From Histomonas meleagridis (taxonomy: Eukaryota > Parabasalia > Tritrichomonadida > Dientamoebidae), in contig WSYJ01000008.1 in assembly GCA_020186115.1 (NCBI GenBank), positions 1 to 64,000 on the forward strand: 64,000 bases of DNA, in the 5' to 3' direction. How positions within the stretch are numbered: position 1 is the first letter of the stretch; the number at the start of each line of letters is the position of its first letter. The position numbers and the translations under genes are program-made. The notes below the pieces were generated by a model. It saw only the letters and a program-made list of their open reading frames with translations. It was not told the origin of the DNA and made no database searches. Positions 52,282 to 63,431 of the stretch are shown here, piece by piece.

Positions 52282-52527
52282 TTTTGCTTGATTAAGTTTC
52301 TAATAAAATACTTTATATTGGAAATTTCATTTAAAAAAAAAAAATTTAAACATAATATTGCTTTTGTGTGTAATTGATCAAGCACAAAAAGTTAATTACA
52401 TTTAGGATTGAGTATAAAAAAAATTCTTGGTGAATAAATTTTTATAAATAATAATGATCGAACTCTTTTTCGAAGATTAATTCGAAATTTGACTAGGTTT
52501 GTTTAGACATTAGTCAAAAATATCTTC
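52282..52527. other. promoter region of the HECT gene
   Basis: AT-rich, no ORF. The ATG context of the HECT gene is TTCATGGAA. No clear M3 or initiator match was found within the last 60 nt. Confidence 0.4.
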
Positions 52528-55500
52528 ATGGAAGCAATTATTATTCCCAAGAAATCGGAAGAGAATAATACAGACATTAATGATGTTTCAGATGTATGTT
52601 CAATGTCATTCCTCTCCAAAGTATTTGGGGTAGCTAAAAAAGAAGACGATAATATCATTTATTACTCATCTTTAGCTCCAGATGAAGATCACCTGTCACT
52701 TACTCAATTCCTTTCGGATTACATTAATTCTTTACAATCAAATGGTCAACTATTCGTATCTTCAGATATTAGGCAATCATTAATGCACCATGCAAAAGAT
52801 ATTTTATCACAATCACATGGGGACAACTGCGTCAATTCTCTTTATTCCAAGGCATTTAAACTTATAGAAAAATCTGTTAAAAGCTATATTGATAATCTTC
52901 CATCTCCATCTCAATATTCATCCAATATAACCGAAGATGACAAATCCATAGAGACCAATTTAGGTGCCATCATGTGTTATGCTTTTGTTCAATCTTTTTC
53001 TGATTTTTCCATTCTCTCATTAGATTTTGTCAAACAGTTATTTTCACATATTACCACAGCCTTTGACAACTTCCCCTCCAATGAAAAGATGGAAATCTCA
53101 CAAAAGACAGCGAGTGACATTACACGCTTTACTAATTCCATATTAGATAATCCAAAATTTTATGATTTTGATTTGCTTTCTCAAATATTTCGAATCCAAA
53201 TGACATTTGCCAAAGCTTTAAATGATGTTAAATACACATTTTCATATTTCAAATTTTTAGTTAATCCGGAAAACCGTTTAATCCTCACTAAAAATACATA
53301 TAAATACTTTGATTATACTACTGAAGAAAGCACTAAAATAATTTATTCTATTCCACAATTTTCATTAATTACAAACATGAAAACTAATAAATTTATTGCG
53401 TATATGGAAACGGGTGAATTAAGTTTAATTGATATAACAGATAAATTAGAAATAAAAACAATCAAAAAGATCGAAAAGCCAAAAATGATATCAGTAGTTA
53501 ATGAAATTTGTTTTTTATATTATGAGAAACAAATTATTAAATATTTAAATATTAATAATCCAGAAACAATTGAAGAAATATCATTACCGAATGAATATAA
53601 AGAAGTTATTTTATTTTGGCAAAACATTTCAATGTTATCTATAATTGCAATTAATAATGAAAATGAATATTATTATTTAACATTAGATTCAAGTATGAAT
53701 TTTTCGACACAACAAATATTATTTGAATTGAAACAAAAACCAATTAATGCATATTCGATAAATGAGAACATGTTTATATTAAATTTCGATGAAAATGATA
53801 AAATTTGTTATAAATATGAAGTTAAAAATAATAAAATTCAACTTAAATCAATTAATTATTCGATATATTCACCAAAATTATTTTCATTTATTGATAAAAA
53901 GACATTTTATATATTTTATCCATTTAATGATTCATATAATTTAATGATTTATGATAATAAATTAATTGAACTTAAATATTTCCCATTAATTTCATCAAAT
54001 GAATTTGAGGAACAAATACAAAATCAAATAATTGATCAAAAGAAAGTATTAATATCAATTATCTCGAAAATAATTAATAATAATTTCGAATTAACAAATG
54101 AATATAAATTTTTTGTGCATTCACCAGAACGAAATTTAAATGAATTACTTAAATTAGGAAAACTTTATTTAAATGTATCGATACAATTTCTTGAATATAT
54201 ATTACAAATGATAGTAATTAACTTATTTGAATTACAAAATAATTTAAATGAAGAACTTAAAAATGAAATTTTAGATTTTTATGAATCAATTTTAAGTTCG
54301 AATTTAGGAAAGAATTTGAATTTACAACATTTAATTGTTATATCATTTTGTATATCATTTCATGAATTATTTAATAATAATTATCAAAACATTCAAAAAT
54401 ATTTTAATATAATATTAAATGATAAAGAGAAAATAATTAATTTAAATTATCCTGAAATAAATATAATATTATTTAATAAGCCAATAATATTTTATATATA
54501 TTCAAATGAATTACAAAATTTATTATTAAATAATTTGCCATCATTAATCATTAAAAAATTATTACTTAAATCATTTCATTCATTAATTCATGAATCAAAT
54601 AATATAAAGTTTTTAGAAACTATGGAATTCTTAAGTTTTTATTCGAATTATATAATGAAAATTACAGAATATATTTGTTCTAATATTAAACTTATTTATA
54701 TGAATCCATTTTATAAATTATTAATTAAGTTTGGAATATTACTTCAATCACAAAATAATGTTTTATTATATTATTATGGACAAATTGTATCAAATTATAT
54801 CGAAAACTTTTATGAACAATTTATGAGTTTTAAACCTTTTATAGATACAGAAGAAAATTGTTTAAATGATATTAAATTACAATTAAATGATTTCCATCAA
54901 ACACTTAATTTTACTTTAAGTAGTAATCGAAGAAGTCGAAATAAATATCAGAAAACGTATAACTTCCCATGTATATGTGAAATTGTTTTGAAACCTGATG
55001 GAAGAATCAAATTAAAACAAAACTCTAAAGTGAAAATTTCATATAAATCTATTGATGGGACTGAACAAGAAATTACAGTTTTACCAAATTGTAAAGATAT
55101 AATTAATAATCTTAAAATAATGTCTGATAACTTAAAGATTTCTTATTATAATCCAAATTATACATATCAAAATAATGTAAGTATTAATATCGATGTAAGT
55201 TATCGAGAAATTAAACCAAATAATATATCAACAATGGCACATTTTACATTTTCATTATTATGTTATATCATTGGTAATTCATTAAAAAATGGTTTATTAT
55301 CATTAAAGAAAACATCAAAAGAAGAAAAATTTAATGTTTTACTTGATAATAACATTGTACAAACAGTAAATAAAACTACAACATTAACTAAAGAAGAACA
55401 AAACTTATCACGAGGATTAAGTTTTAATATTGATATTAATAATAGTCAACAAATTTATTCAAGAGAAATGTTAGAAATGTTTTTAAATGATATAACTAAT

Positions 55501-58500
55501 GATAAACCAATCGAAAATGGGCCAGCAAAGAAATTATTAGAACATTTATATAAAAATGTTCCATGTCGACATCGATTTCCGAAGATTAATTCCATCCAAA
55601 AAGTCGAGAGATATGTATTTGCATGTTTATTAAAACATTTAGGAATATCAAATAGTGTATTATCATATGCATTTTTATTAGAAAAAGAAGAGAAATCACC
55701 AGTAATACCATCGAATTTACATCAATTAATGCAAGTCATATATAAAATTCGATCGATTTTATTCTTAAAGAAACAAAAATTATCTGAAGAAGAATTCGAA
55801 AATGTTATAAATGAATATTTATTTAAATGTCAACATTTATTAAATAATGAACCAATATTAAGAAGTTTAATTGGTAATGATAATAATAAAATTCATGATC
55901 AAATGACTTTAGAAGAAGCTAAAAAAGATATAATTTCATTTATATCTTCGGATATACCATTTAATGAAATCTTAGATTTATTAAAGATTCGTAAAGAAAG
56001 ATATAAAATTCGAATGAATTCTATTAATATTATATTAAATTTATTAAATTCTAAATCAAAACAAATGATTATAATATATTTGTCAACAATTTCAAATACA
56101 ATTAATGAAATTATATCTTCAAAAGATTTAATTTCTTTGCCTCAAACTATGTTAGATGAATTAAAAGTAGCATATAAACAATATTTCATTAAAATATTTT
56201 CAATGATTGGTGATAAAGAACTTAATGAAACACAAGAAATTTATTGTATTAAAGCATTACCTAATATATTTAATGAGTTCTTTACACAAGAAGAATTAAT
56301 TAATAATATTATTCCAATCATTTTAAACTCATTAAAATTAGAAAAGAAAAATTATATTAAAAAATCTCTTTGGTTATTATTAACTTCAATCATTTTCACA
56401 ATTAAAAATAATTCATTAACCGAATTATTTACTATAATGATTAATGATAAAATGTTTGATAATAATAAATCACGAATATTAAAATATTTATCAGTTTTAG
56501 CTCAACAAAATGAATTTAATAATTTTAATATATTTTTAAATTTATTACCAAATTCTTCAATTAAAATTTGTGTTTCATTATTCGAATTAATTGGACAATG
56601 TTTAGTATTTAATAATTATGAAATTGATAATTTAATTTTTGATTTTAATAACAAAAAATATAATTTTAATGAATTCATTCATAAAATTTTATATTATATT
56701 GGTTCAATATATAAAGGAAATTTATGTGAATTATTAATTTCGAATAATTATAAATCACATTTTGTATTAATACAAGAATTAATATCATTTTTACGATTAT
56801 TATTAAATCCATCATCTAAAGTACGTATTTATATACAAAATATTATAAATGATTTAATTAAAGAAATTATTAAAAATCCAAAATTCGAAAATGATTTAGA
56901 ACTTGAATATAAATCAATTGGTTTATTTTCAGTATTAGGAAAAGGTATTCATTCATTATCTAATACAAGTTATGTATCAAATGTATCAAATAAATTAATA
57001 TATCCAAAGAATTCATCTGTCTTAAATAATGGTATTATTTATGATAGAGGTAATAAAATCAATTTGGATAAGAAAATTAAAATAATTCCAAATCCAAAAA
57101 TTAATACATTTTCGAATATCATTGAATTAACACCTGAAATATGTAAATTAATTAAATATTATTTGAATGAATTAAATATAAATGAATTCGATATGTTTCA
57201 TTCTGTTTTGTTTAGCTTTTTACCAATTATTACACAAAATAAAGAAAATCGAAAAATATTTTTAAATGAAATTCCAATTTCGATTTTACTTAAATATGTA
57301 AATGAGAAAATTTCAAATAAATTCAAAACATTTGAAGAATTATCAAATGAAATAATTAATAATATATATAATAAAAATGATTTGGAATATATTCAAGACT
57401 TAAGATCATCGAAAATATATGAAAATAATATAATTAAATCAGAATCAATTACTACTTTTGGTTTAATTAATTCATATAAAAATGTTCTTCCATATTCATT
57501 TGAAATAATTATTAATGATAAAGATGAAAACTTTGATATTGATTTTGGATTTTTAGCTTATAATGATTTAACTAATAAATATTTACATTTATTAGTATCA
57601 CCAACTTCGAAATATTTTGTGTTTAATAATGAATATGTTAAATTCCCAATTTTATTAAATGATAATTTTGAAGTTGGTAATAAATGCATTTGTAGTATTA
57701 ACAATTCAAAGATATCATTTTCATTTGAAAAGCAAAAAGTTACTTATTATATACCATTTGATATTGATAATTATTGTTATGTTCCAATTGTTAGAACGAA
57801 ATCAAATAACATCGAATTTAATATGAAGAAAATCGAATTTAATGAATTAAGTGATTATAAACAATTAAATCTGTTTACAACTGCAGTACCACGTAAACAA
57901 AGAGAAAAAGTTGAAATCGAAGTCAATAATAAACCTATAAATGATGACTATATGTCAATTTTATTTGATGAAAATAAATTCGAACGAAATAAAAAATCAG
58001 AAAAGAACAAAGAAGTAAATAATAAACCTATAAACGATGACTATATGTCGTATTTATTTGATGAAGAAAATAAAGAAGAAGAAACAAATGATAATGAAAA
58101 CAAAGAAGAAAATGATAATGAAAACAAAGAAGAAGAAAATGATAATAATGAAGAAGAAGAGGAAGAAGAAGAAGAGGGTAATGATAATGATGAACCCGAT
58201 TTAATAAGTTTACTTAATGAAATATTCTTTGATCATACGAGTAATGATGATAATAGTGATGCTACTACAGTATCAGAAACATCTTCTTCGTCTTCTTCTT
58301 CATCTTCGTCTTCTTCATCTGACAATTCTTCTGTTAGAGAAATCAAAAGAATGCGTAAAGTATTAAGAAAACAAAGAGTTAATACTAAAAAGAAAGAAAA
58401 ATTAATGCGAAAAGGTATTACACCAATGAATGACACTGAACAAATTTATATCGGAAACTTGGTTAAAATTGACAAATATAAATTAATATCTAATTTGATA

Positions 58501-61500
58501 AAAGATGGAAACAATTTAACGAAAACACAACGAAAATATTTAAATTCGATTGGAACAATTAAACGAATATATCAAAATGAAAACGAAACTTATAAAATTG
58601 ATGTTGAATTTTATAATGTACAAAAAGGAGAAAATATAATATTACAATTTAATTCTGATGAAATTATACAAATCTCAACTAATCCAAACATAATTAAACA
58701 TGAAGAGAACAATGAATTATTTAAATCTTATTCAATACGAATGATTCGTTATACATTTTTATTATTAATACAAGAAAATAAACCAGAAATATCTAATGAA
58801 TTATTAAGTTATTTCGTTACAATGATATTAGAATTAATACCAATGAACATAACAAATATTAAAACTAATTTAATGATTGATTTTATTGATCCTGATGAAC
58901 AAAAAGAATTTTCGAATGTATTAATTTCAATTTTATTAAAATATTTCCAAGATGAAAACTTCGTCAAAACATTTTTCGAGAAATATTTATCAAAATGGCC
59001 GACATTTACATATGAAGAAATTATGAAATTTATACCAAAAGAAACATATTTCAATATTAATAAACCAAATCGTTATTCCACTATTAATAAAACAATCACT
59101 AATAAAGATTCGATTGGATATTTAATAATCGAATCAAAAGAATCGAAATCAACACTTAATAAAATTATTATAAAAACTAAAAATAATGAAAAAGTTTATA
59201 ATACATATGTTAAAGAGAAATTATTTTCGAATTATATTAAAGGTAAAAACTTAACAATAGAATTTAAACCTAAAAATAATCGATATGATAAAATAATTTT
59301 AGGTATTTTACCTATAAATAAATTACATTCTAATTTAGATTCACCTATAGGTTATTATCATTTATTAAATATATTCATTAAATTTTATCAACAAAATATG
59401 TTTTTAAGTGTCAACAAATTAATATTAAAAGAATTACTTAACTCTATTGTCGATAATATCATCAATTATGATATATTTTCATGTGGATTTTATTATTCAT
59501 TCATTAAAACATTATCAGAAACTATTAAATTTAATACATCAATTGACGTAACATTAATAAATAAATTTAATAATTGGATTCAACCTTATATAACAAACTT
59601 AACTAATAATAATATACCTGAACATTTACAACAAATGATTTATATTAAACAAATTTTATCACTATATTCAATCGAATGGAATTGTAATACATTTAAATGT
59701 GATGGATTTATTACACCTGAAAATATTAATAATTTATATGAAAATATGAAGAATTATAAAGTTTATGATACAATGAAATCATTATTAAATCATGATGATT
59801 ATCCTTCACATATTCGAAAGATTATGGAAACTATTGACTTAGGATTTTCATTATCTAATTCGAACATTTTCATGAGTTATTTAATACTTGATGATTGGAT
59901 TAAAATGAAGAACAAAGAAAAAATCATTGAAATCAATGAAGATAATTATGAAGAAATTGTTTTGTTACCTTATGCATCTCAATTAAGCATTGAGTTATTA
60001 ACTAATAATAATAATGAGAATGAAATAGAAATTAAAATATTAAATTCAAATAAAAATAATATATTAAATGTATTAAAAGATTCAATAGTATTAACAATTA
60101 ATAAATTTGTTTTATTAGTGAAAAATCCAAATAAAAAATTAATAAAAATTAAAATAGTAATTACAAAGTTTAATGATAATATGAATTCATTATTCTCATT
60201 AAACATAAAAGAATTCTTTGACTTATCAAATTATTACTCAACGAAATGGAAAATCGAATATGATGAAATCCTTTCACAAATTATCACTAAATATAAAGAT
60301 GATGAACTTAAAGTTATACCCGAAGACACATTTATAATGTTTCCAAACATTCGAAACATTAAAGAAATTTATTTAAATATTCGTTTAAAGTTATTATATG
60401 AATATACAAATAAAACTAAAAAGATTTTACAATACTTAGATTTAAATAACCCTGACTTACCATTCTCAAATATATTATTAAAATCAAAATCATCTTTTAC
60501 TATTCCATTAATTGCTAAAATTATTCAACGAATTGTTGAACCAAATTCAAATCATCGACGCTTTGATATTGTTTTTAATCGTTCGAAGGCTGCACTTTTC
60601 ATAAGCAATCCAAATAATTCAAAGGCGAAATCATTATTAAATCAATTAATAGAACAAATTTCGATTGATCAATTAAAGAAGTTAATTGTATTTGATGGTC
60701 CACCATGGCATGTAGAATTAGAAGGAGAAGGAGCATCAGATGCAGGAGGACCAGGCCGAGAATTATATTCACAAATATGTAATGAAATTATGAATCCTAA
60801 TTCATCATATTTTATTAGTACTCCAAATCAACGTAATAATTCAGGACCTAATCAAGAAGTTCTTATACCGAATACAAAAGATTTTGATAATGAAAAACGA
60901 ATTAAATATATTTATATTGGAGCATTAATGTCTATTGCTTATACATCGAAATTAACTCAACCATTTATGTTATCTAATTTGTTTTGGAATTATATGATAT
61001 ATGAAACTATTGACATTAATAACATTTATGAAATCGATGAAGAGTTTAAGAATTTAATGGATTACGTCCGTAACTTTACTGTCGAAAGTGAATTTTCTAC
61101 AATTTCACAATTAACTTTTACTGTTAAAAATAGTTATGGTGAAATTGTCGAGTTATTTAAAGATGGAAAAATCACGCAAGTTACATTCGATAATCGATTA
61201 AAATATTGTGAGTTATGTGAGCGATTTAGGATTAATGAATTCACTGATGTGTTAAGTAGTGTTCGCGAAGGAATGAAATTAATATTCGGTAATTCATTGT
61301 CAGCTTTAGTTCCATGGGAATTACGGACATTATTATGTGGCGACTTTGATATTCCTATAAATGAATTAAAGAAACAATGTCAAATATTTAACCCGGTGAT
61401 TAATGGTGTGAATTATGAGGAAATGTTATTCGAAGCATTGCAAAGATTTTCGCCAGAAGAAAGAATGTTGTTCATTAAGTTCGGTTCTGGGAGAATGTCT

Positions 61501-61731
61501 TTGCCGCCGCCAGGAATGCAATGGTCGTCAATGCTGAGAATTGTCTTCCAGGAAAAAATGAGACCTGATAACACATTACCAAGGGCAGCAACGTGCTCGT
61601 CCGAAATTACAATTCCAAACTACTCGTCAATAGATGTGTTGGAAAAGAATTTAAGAATAGCTGTGACGTTCTCAGTGGATATTGATCAGGACTTCGATCC
61701 AGACTTGGAAGATGTGGTTGAACTTGAGTAA
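52528..61731 (+). CDS. giant HECT-type E3 ubiquitin ligase
   Basis: 3067 residues in one ORF. The C-terminal HECT domain (about 2690-3067) has WHVELEGEGASDAGGPGREL, the E2-binding N-lobe, and the catalytic loop LPRAATCSSEITIPNYSS with Cys3023, 44 residues from the end. A SPRY/B30.2-like region lies at about 1634-1774. An acidic Glu/Asn tract (1850-1891) and a Ser run (1914-1938) form a flexible hinge. Residues about 267-478 look like beta-propeller blades, as in HERC-type ligases. The rest is HEAT-like helix. A segment NNKPINDDYMS.LFDE is duplicated just before the acidic tract. The enzyme transfers ubiquitin from E2 via Cys3023 to unknown substrates. Length matches the large HERC/HUWE-type proteins; no frameshift. 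Confidence 0.9.
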   Translation: MEAIIIPKKSEENNTDINDVSDVCSMSFLSKVFGVAKKEDDNIIYYSSLAPDEDHLSLTQFLSDYINSLQSNGQLFVSSDIRQSLMHHAKDILSQSHGDNCVNSLYSKAFKLIEKSVKSYIDNLPSPSQYSSNITEDDKSIETNLGAIMCYAFVQSFSDFSILSLDFVKQLFSHITTAFDNFPSNEKMEISQKTASDITRFTNSILDNPKFYDFDLLSQIFRIQMTFAKALNDVKYTFSYFKFLVNPENRLILTKNTYKYFDYTTEESTKIIYSIPQFSLITNMKTNKFIAYMETGELSLIDITDKLEIKTIKKIEKPKMISVVNEICFLYYEKQIIKYLNINNPETIEEISLPNEYKEVILFWQNISMLSIIAINNENEYYYLTLDSSMNFSTQQILFELKQKPINAYSINENMFILNFDENDKICYKYEVKNNKIQLKSINYSIYSPKLFSFIDKKTFYIFYPFNDSYNLMIYDNKLIELKYFPLISSNEFEEQIQNQIIDQKKVLISIISKIINNNFELTNEYKFFVHSPERNLNELLKLGKLYLNVSIQFLEYILQMIVINLFELQNNLNEELKNEILDFYESILSSNLGKNLNLQHLIVISFCISFHELFNNNYQNIQKYFNIILNDKEKIINLNYPEINIILFNKPIIFYIYSNELQNLLLNNLPSLIIKKLLLKSFHSLIHESNNIKFLETMEFLSFYSNYIMKITEYICSNIKLIYMNPFYKLLIKFGILLQSQNNVLLYYYGQIVSNYIENFYEQFMSFKPFIDTEENCLNDIKLQLNDFHQTLNFTLSSNRRSRNKYQKTYNFPCICEIVLKPDGRIKLKQNSKVKISYKSIDGTEQEITVLPNCKDIINNLKIMSDNLKISYYNPNYTYQNNVSINIDVSYREIKPNNISTMAHFTFSLLCYIIGNSLKNGLLSLKKTSKEEKFNVLLDNNIVQTVNKTTTLTKEEQNLSRGLSFNIDINNSQQIYSREMLEMFLNDITNDKPIENGPAKKLLEHLYKNVPCRHRFPKINSIQKVERYVFACLLKHLGISNSVLSYAFLLEKEEKSPVIPSNLHQLMQVIYKIRSILFLKKQKLSEEEFENVINEYLFKCQHLLNNEPILRSLIGNDNNKIHDQMTLEEAKKDIISFISSDIPFNEILDLLKIRKERYKIRMNSINIILNLLNSKSKQMIIIYLSTISNTINEIISSKDLISLPQTMLDELKVAYKQYFIKIFSMIGDKELNETQEIYCIKALPNIFNEFFTQEELINNIIPIILNSLKLEKKNYIKKSLWLLLTSIIFTIKNNSLTELFTIMINDKMFDNNKSRILKYLSVLAQQNEFNNFNIFLNLLPNSSIKICVSLFELIGQCLVFNNYEIDNLIFDFNNKKYNFNEFIHKILYYIGSIYKGNLCELLISNNYKSHFVLIQELISFLRLLLNPSSKVRIYIQNIINDLIKEIIKNPKFENDLELEYKSIGLFSVLGKGIHSLSNTSYVSNVSNKLIYPKNSSVLNNGIIYDRGNKINLDKKIKIIPNPKINTFSNIIELTPEICKLIKYYLNELNINEFDMFHSVLFSFLPIITQNKENRKIFLNEIPISILLKYVNEKISNKFKTFEELSNEIINNIYNKNDLEYIQDLRSSKIYENNIIKSESITTFGLINSYKNVLPYSFEIIINDKDENFDIDFGFLAYNDLTNKYLHLLVSPTSKYFVFNNEYVKFPILLNDNFEVGNKCICSINNSKISFSFEKQKVTYYIPFDIDNYCYVPIVRTKSNNIEFNMKKIEFNELSDYKQLNLFTTAVPRKQREKVEIEVNNKPINDDYMSILFDENKFERNKKSEKNKEVNNKPINDDYMSYLFDEENKEEETNDNENKEENDNENKEEENDNNEEEEEEEEEGNDNDEPDLISLLNEIFFDHTSNDDNSDATTVSETSSSSSSSSSSSSSDNSSVREIKRMRKVLRKQRVNTKKKEKLMRKGITPMNDTEQIYIGNLVKIDKYKLISNLIKDGNNLTKTQRKYLNSIGTIKRIYQNENETYKIDVEFYNVQKGENIILQFNSDEIIQISTNPNIIKHEENNELFKSYSIRMIRYTFLLLIQENKPEISNELLSYFVTMILELIPMNITNIKTNLMIDFIDPDEQKEFSNVLISILLKYFQDENFVKTFFEKYLSKWPTFTYEEIMKFIPKETYFNINKPNRYSTINKTITNKDSIGYLIIESKESKSTLNKIIIKTKNNEKVYNTYVKEKLFSNYIKGKNLTIEFKPKNNRYDKIILGILPINKLHSNLDSPIGYYHLLNIFIKFYQQNMFLSVNKLILKELLNSIVDNIINYDIFSCGFYYSFIKTLSETIKFNTSIDVTLINKFNNWIQPYITNLTNNNIPEHLQQMIYIKQILSLYSIEWNCNTFKCDGFITPENINNLYENMKNYKVYDTMKSLLNHDDYPSHIRKIMETIDLGFSLSNSNIFMSYLILDDWIKMKNKEKIIEINEDNYEEIVLLPYASQLSIELLTNNNNENEIEIKILNSNKNNILNVLKDSIVLTINKFVLLVKNPNKKLIKIKIVITKFNDNMNSLFSLNIKEFFDLSNYYSTKWKIEYDEILSQIITKYKDDELKVIPEDTFIMFPNIRNIKEIYLNIRLKLLYEYTNKTKKILQYLDLNNPDLPFSNILLKSKSSFTIPLIAKIIQRIVEPNSNHRRFDIVFNRSKAALFISNPNNSKAKSLLNQLIEQISIDQLKKLIVFDGPPWHVELEGEGASDAGGPGRELYSQICNEIMNPNSSYFISTPNQRNNSGPNQEVLIPNTKDFDNEKRIKYIYIGALMSIAYTSKLTQPFMLSNLFWNYMIYETIDINNIYEIDEEFKNLMDYVRNFTVESEFSTISQLTFTVKNSYGEIVELFKDGKITQVTFDNRLKYCELCERFRINEFTDVLSSVREGMKLIFGNSLSALVPWELRTLLCGDFDIPINELKKQCQIFNPVINGVNYEEMLFEALQRFSPEERMLFIKFGSGRMSLPPPGMQWSSMLRIVFQEKMRPDNTLPRAATCSSEITIPNYSSIDVLEKNLRIAVTFSVDIDQDFDPDLEDVVELE

Positions 61732-62000
61732 ATAGCAAATATTATATTAATTTAAGATTTTTGTAATTTTACTGTAATTGAATTGACTTTATAGAAATTG
61801 TAAATTTTTTTAGTGGAAAAGGTACAAAAGAAAATTCTAATTTAGATTTCTCATCTAAAATGTTCAAATCTTCATTTTCAATAGAAATGGAAATGAAGCG
61901 TATATTGCTAATCATCAAAATCAACTCAAAGATCAAATGTTTGCAGAAAACAATCGAAATAATAGTATCAAAGCAAAAGTTAACTTAAACACTCAATCAT
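61732..62000 (+). pseudogene. relic of an ankyrin-gene terminal module
   Basis: 61811-61910 (GGTACAAAAGAAAATTCTAA ... TTCAATAGAAATGGAAAT ... GCGTATATTGCT) matches the terminal module and 3' flank of ankyrin gene D (28304-28395), with substitutions. No ankyrin body is present. Together with the BspA relic to the right it marks a rearranged junk region after the HECT gene. Confidence 0.5.
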
Positions 62001-62045
62001 ATGAAAACCATCAAAAGATACATGGGAATTTTATATTTTATTTAG

Positions 62046-62440
62046 TTAAATCAATTTATCAAAATAAGTACAATATAATATATTTAAACAAGAAATTCTA
62101 TCTATATTCTTTATTTTCTTTTTTGCACAATCATAAAGGATTCCATCATTTCTATTAGAATACATAATATTTCCACTTGATACTTTAATGATTTGAAGAT
62201 TTGTATAATCCATAAAAGCACATAATCCTACTGATGTTACTGAATCTGGAATTTCAATATTTATTAATGATGAACAAGATTGAAATGAATTACTTCCAAT
62301 TGTTTTCACATTTTCTCCAATAATAATTGTTGTTAATTTAGTACATAAATAAACTATGCATAGTTTCCAATTGATGTTACCAAATCTGGAATAATATGTC
62401 AATGAATAATTTCCGATTGTTGTAACTGACTGATTGTTGT
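62046..62440 (-). pseudogene. inverted BspA leucine-rich-repeat block
   Basis: On the minus strand: SVTTIGNYSLTYYS, LTTIIIGENVKTIGSNSFQS, CSSLINIEIPDSVTSVGLCA and FMDYTNLQIIKVSSGNIMYS, typical LRR_5/BspA repeats, then decay. No signal peptide, stalk or transmembrane segment on this strand. Its N-terminal edge at about 62440 abuts the BspA stalk on the opposite strand, so an LRR block has been inverted relative to its tail. Confidence 0.75.
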
Positions 62441-62907
62441 CGGAAACATATTATATCACACAATCAATTACACAAACAATTATTACTCAAACTGTTTTTA
62501 CTAATACTATAACAATTATTGCATCTGGTTCTTCTTATTCTTATGTTGAAACAATATTCATTTATTATGATTATACAGTTATTGGTTATTCAACATATTT
62601 TTCATATTATTCTGGTTTTTATACAATTATTCATCAAAATGATGATGAAAATAATAATAAAGATAATAACATCCAAATTATTATTGGAGTTTGTATTGGT
62701 ATCGTAATAATTATTATTATATTAATACTTATTATTATATTTGTTCGTATTCACAAGAAGAAACAAATAAGTAAAGAAAGTTCAGTTGAAGAAAATGAAA
62801 ATAATAATACTAGCAGTTTTACATTTAAGAACACAGCAGATTTCACTGCTGTTGATGAAGATCCATTTGAAAATGATTTTAAAGAAGAATTTGTTGCAAA
62901 TATTTGA
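62434..62907 (+). pseudogene. BspA stalk, transmembrane and tail fragment
   Basis: 157 open codons without an ATG, beginning right after a TGA. It contains a Thr/Ile-rich stalk (ETYYITQSITQTIITQTVFT), the conserved Tyr-rich juxtamembrane block (SYVETIFIYYDYTVIGYSTY), a transmembrane helix (IIIGVCIGIVIIIIILILII) and a tail ending DEDPFENDFKEEFVANI. It corresponds to the C-terminal 150 residues of the BspA proteins at 39705 and 43481. The LRR part is missing in this orientation and lies inverted next door. Confidence 0.75.
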
Positions 62908-63431
62908 TATTCTTTATAAAATAATAATAAAGAATCAAACAAATTAAAAAAAAATATATTAGAATTCAAAATAAGAATATGTGCACAAATAAACTTTGCG
63001 TGGTATAAATTTTTTTGTTTATTTTTATTTTTATTTTTATTTTTTTTTTTTTTTTATTTTTTTATTTTTTTTTTATTTTATATAAAAATCATTTTTATAT
63101 CATTAGATTACAAGATAATATCACACAAAATTTCTCACTCTAAATATTTTAAATCAAATTAATAAAATTATTCATCTAAAATTATTTGCTACATAAATCA
63201 TATGAATTTTTGTGAGCAATTTCATGAGTTCAAAGAAAAGATTACTTTTTAATTTTTTATATATCTTAAAAGCATTTATTCTATTAATAACAGATTTTGT
63301 ACACCATAAATGTACCATCGTTAGATTTCACACGATTTTCATTAAAAAAATCAAAGCAATAAAACGTATTTAAATATTTCGCATTTTAATAAGTTTTTTA
63401 AATTATAATTAGTTATACATTAATTTAAATT
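62908..63431. other. intergenic with long T-rich tract
   Basis: AT-rich spacer between convergent BspA and surface-protein ends. It includes a nearly pure T tract with scattered A at about 63007-63080. No gene seen. Confidence 0.5.

Noticed and set aside
63007-63080. T-rich tract as a strong terminator
   Set aside because: It lies between convergent protein-coding ends with no RNA polymerase III gene nearby; simple sequence is sufficient explanation.
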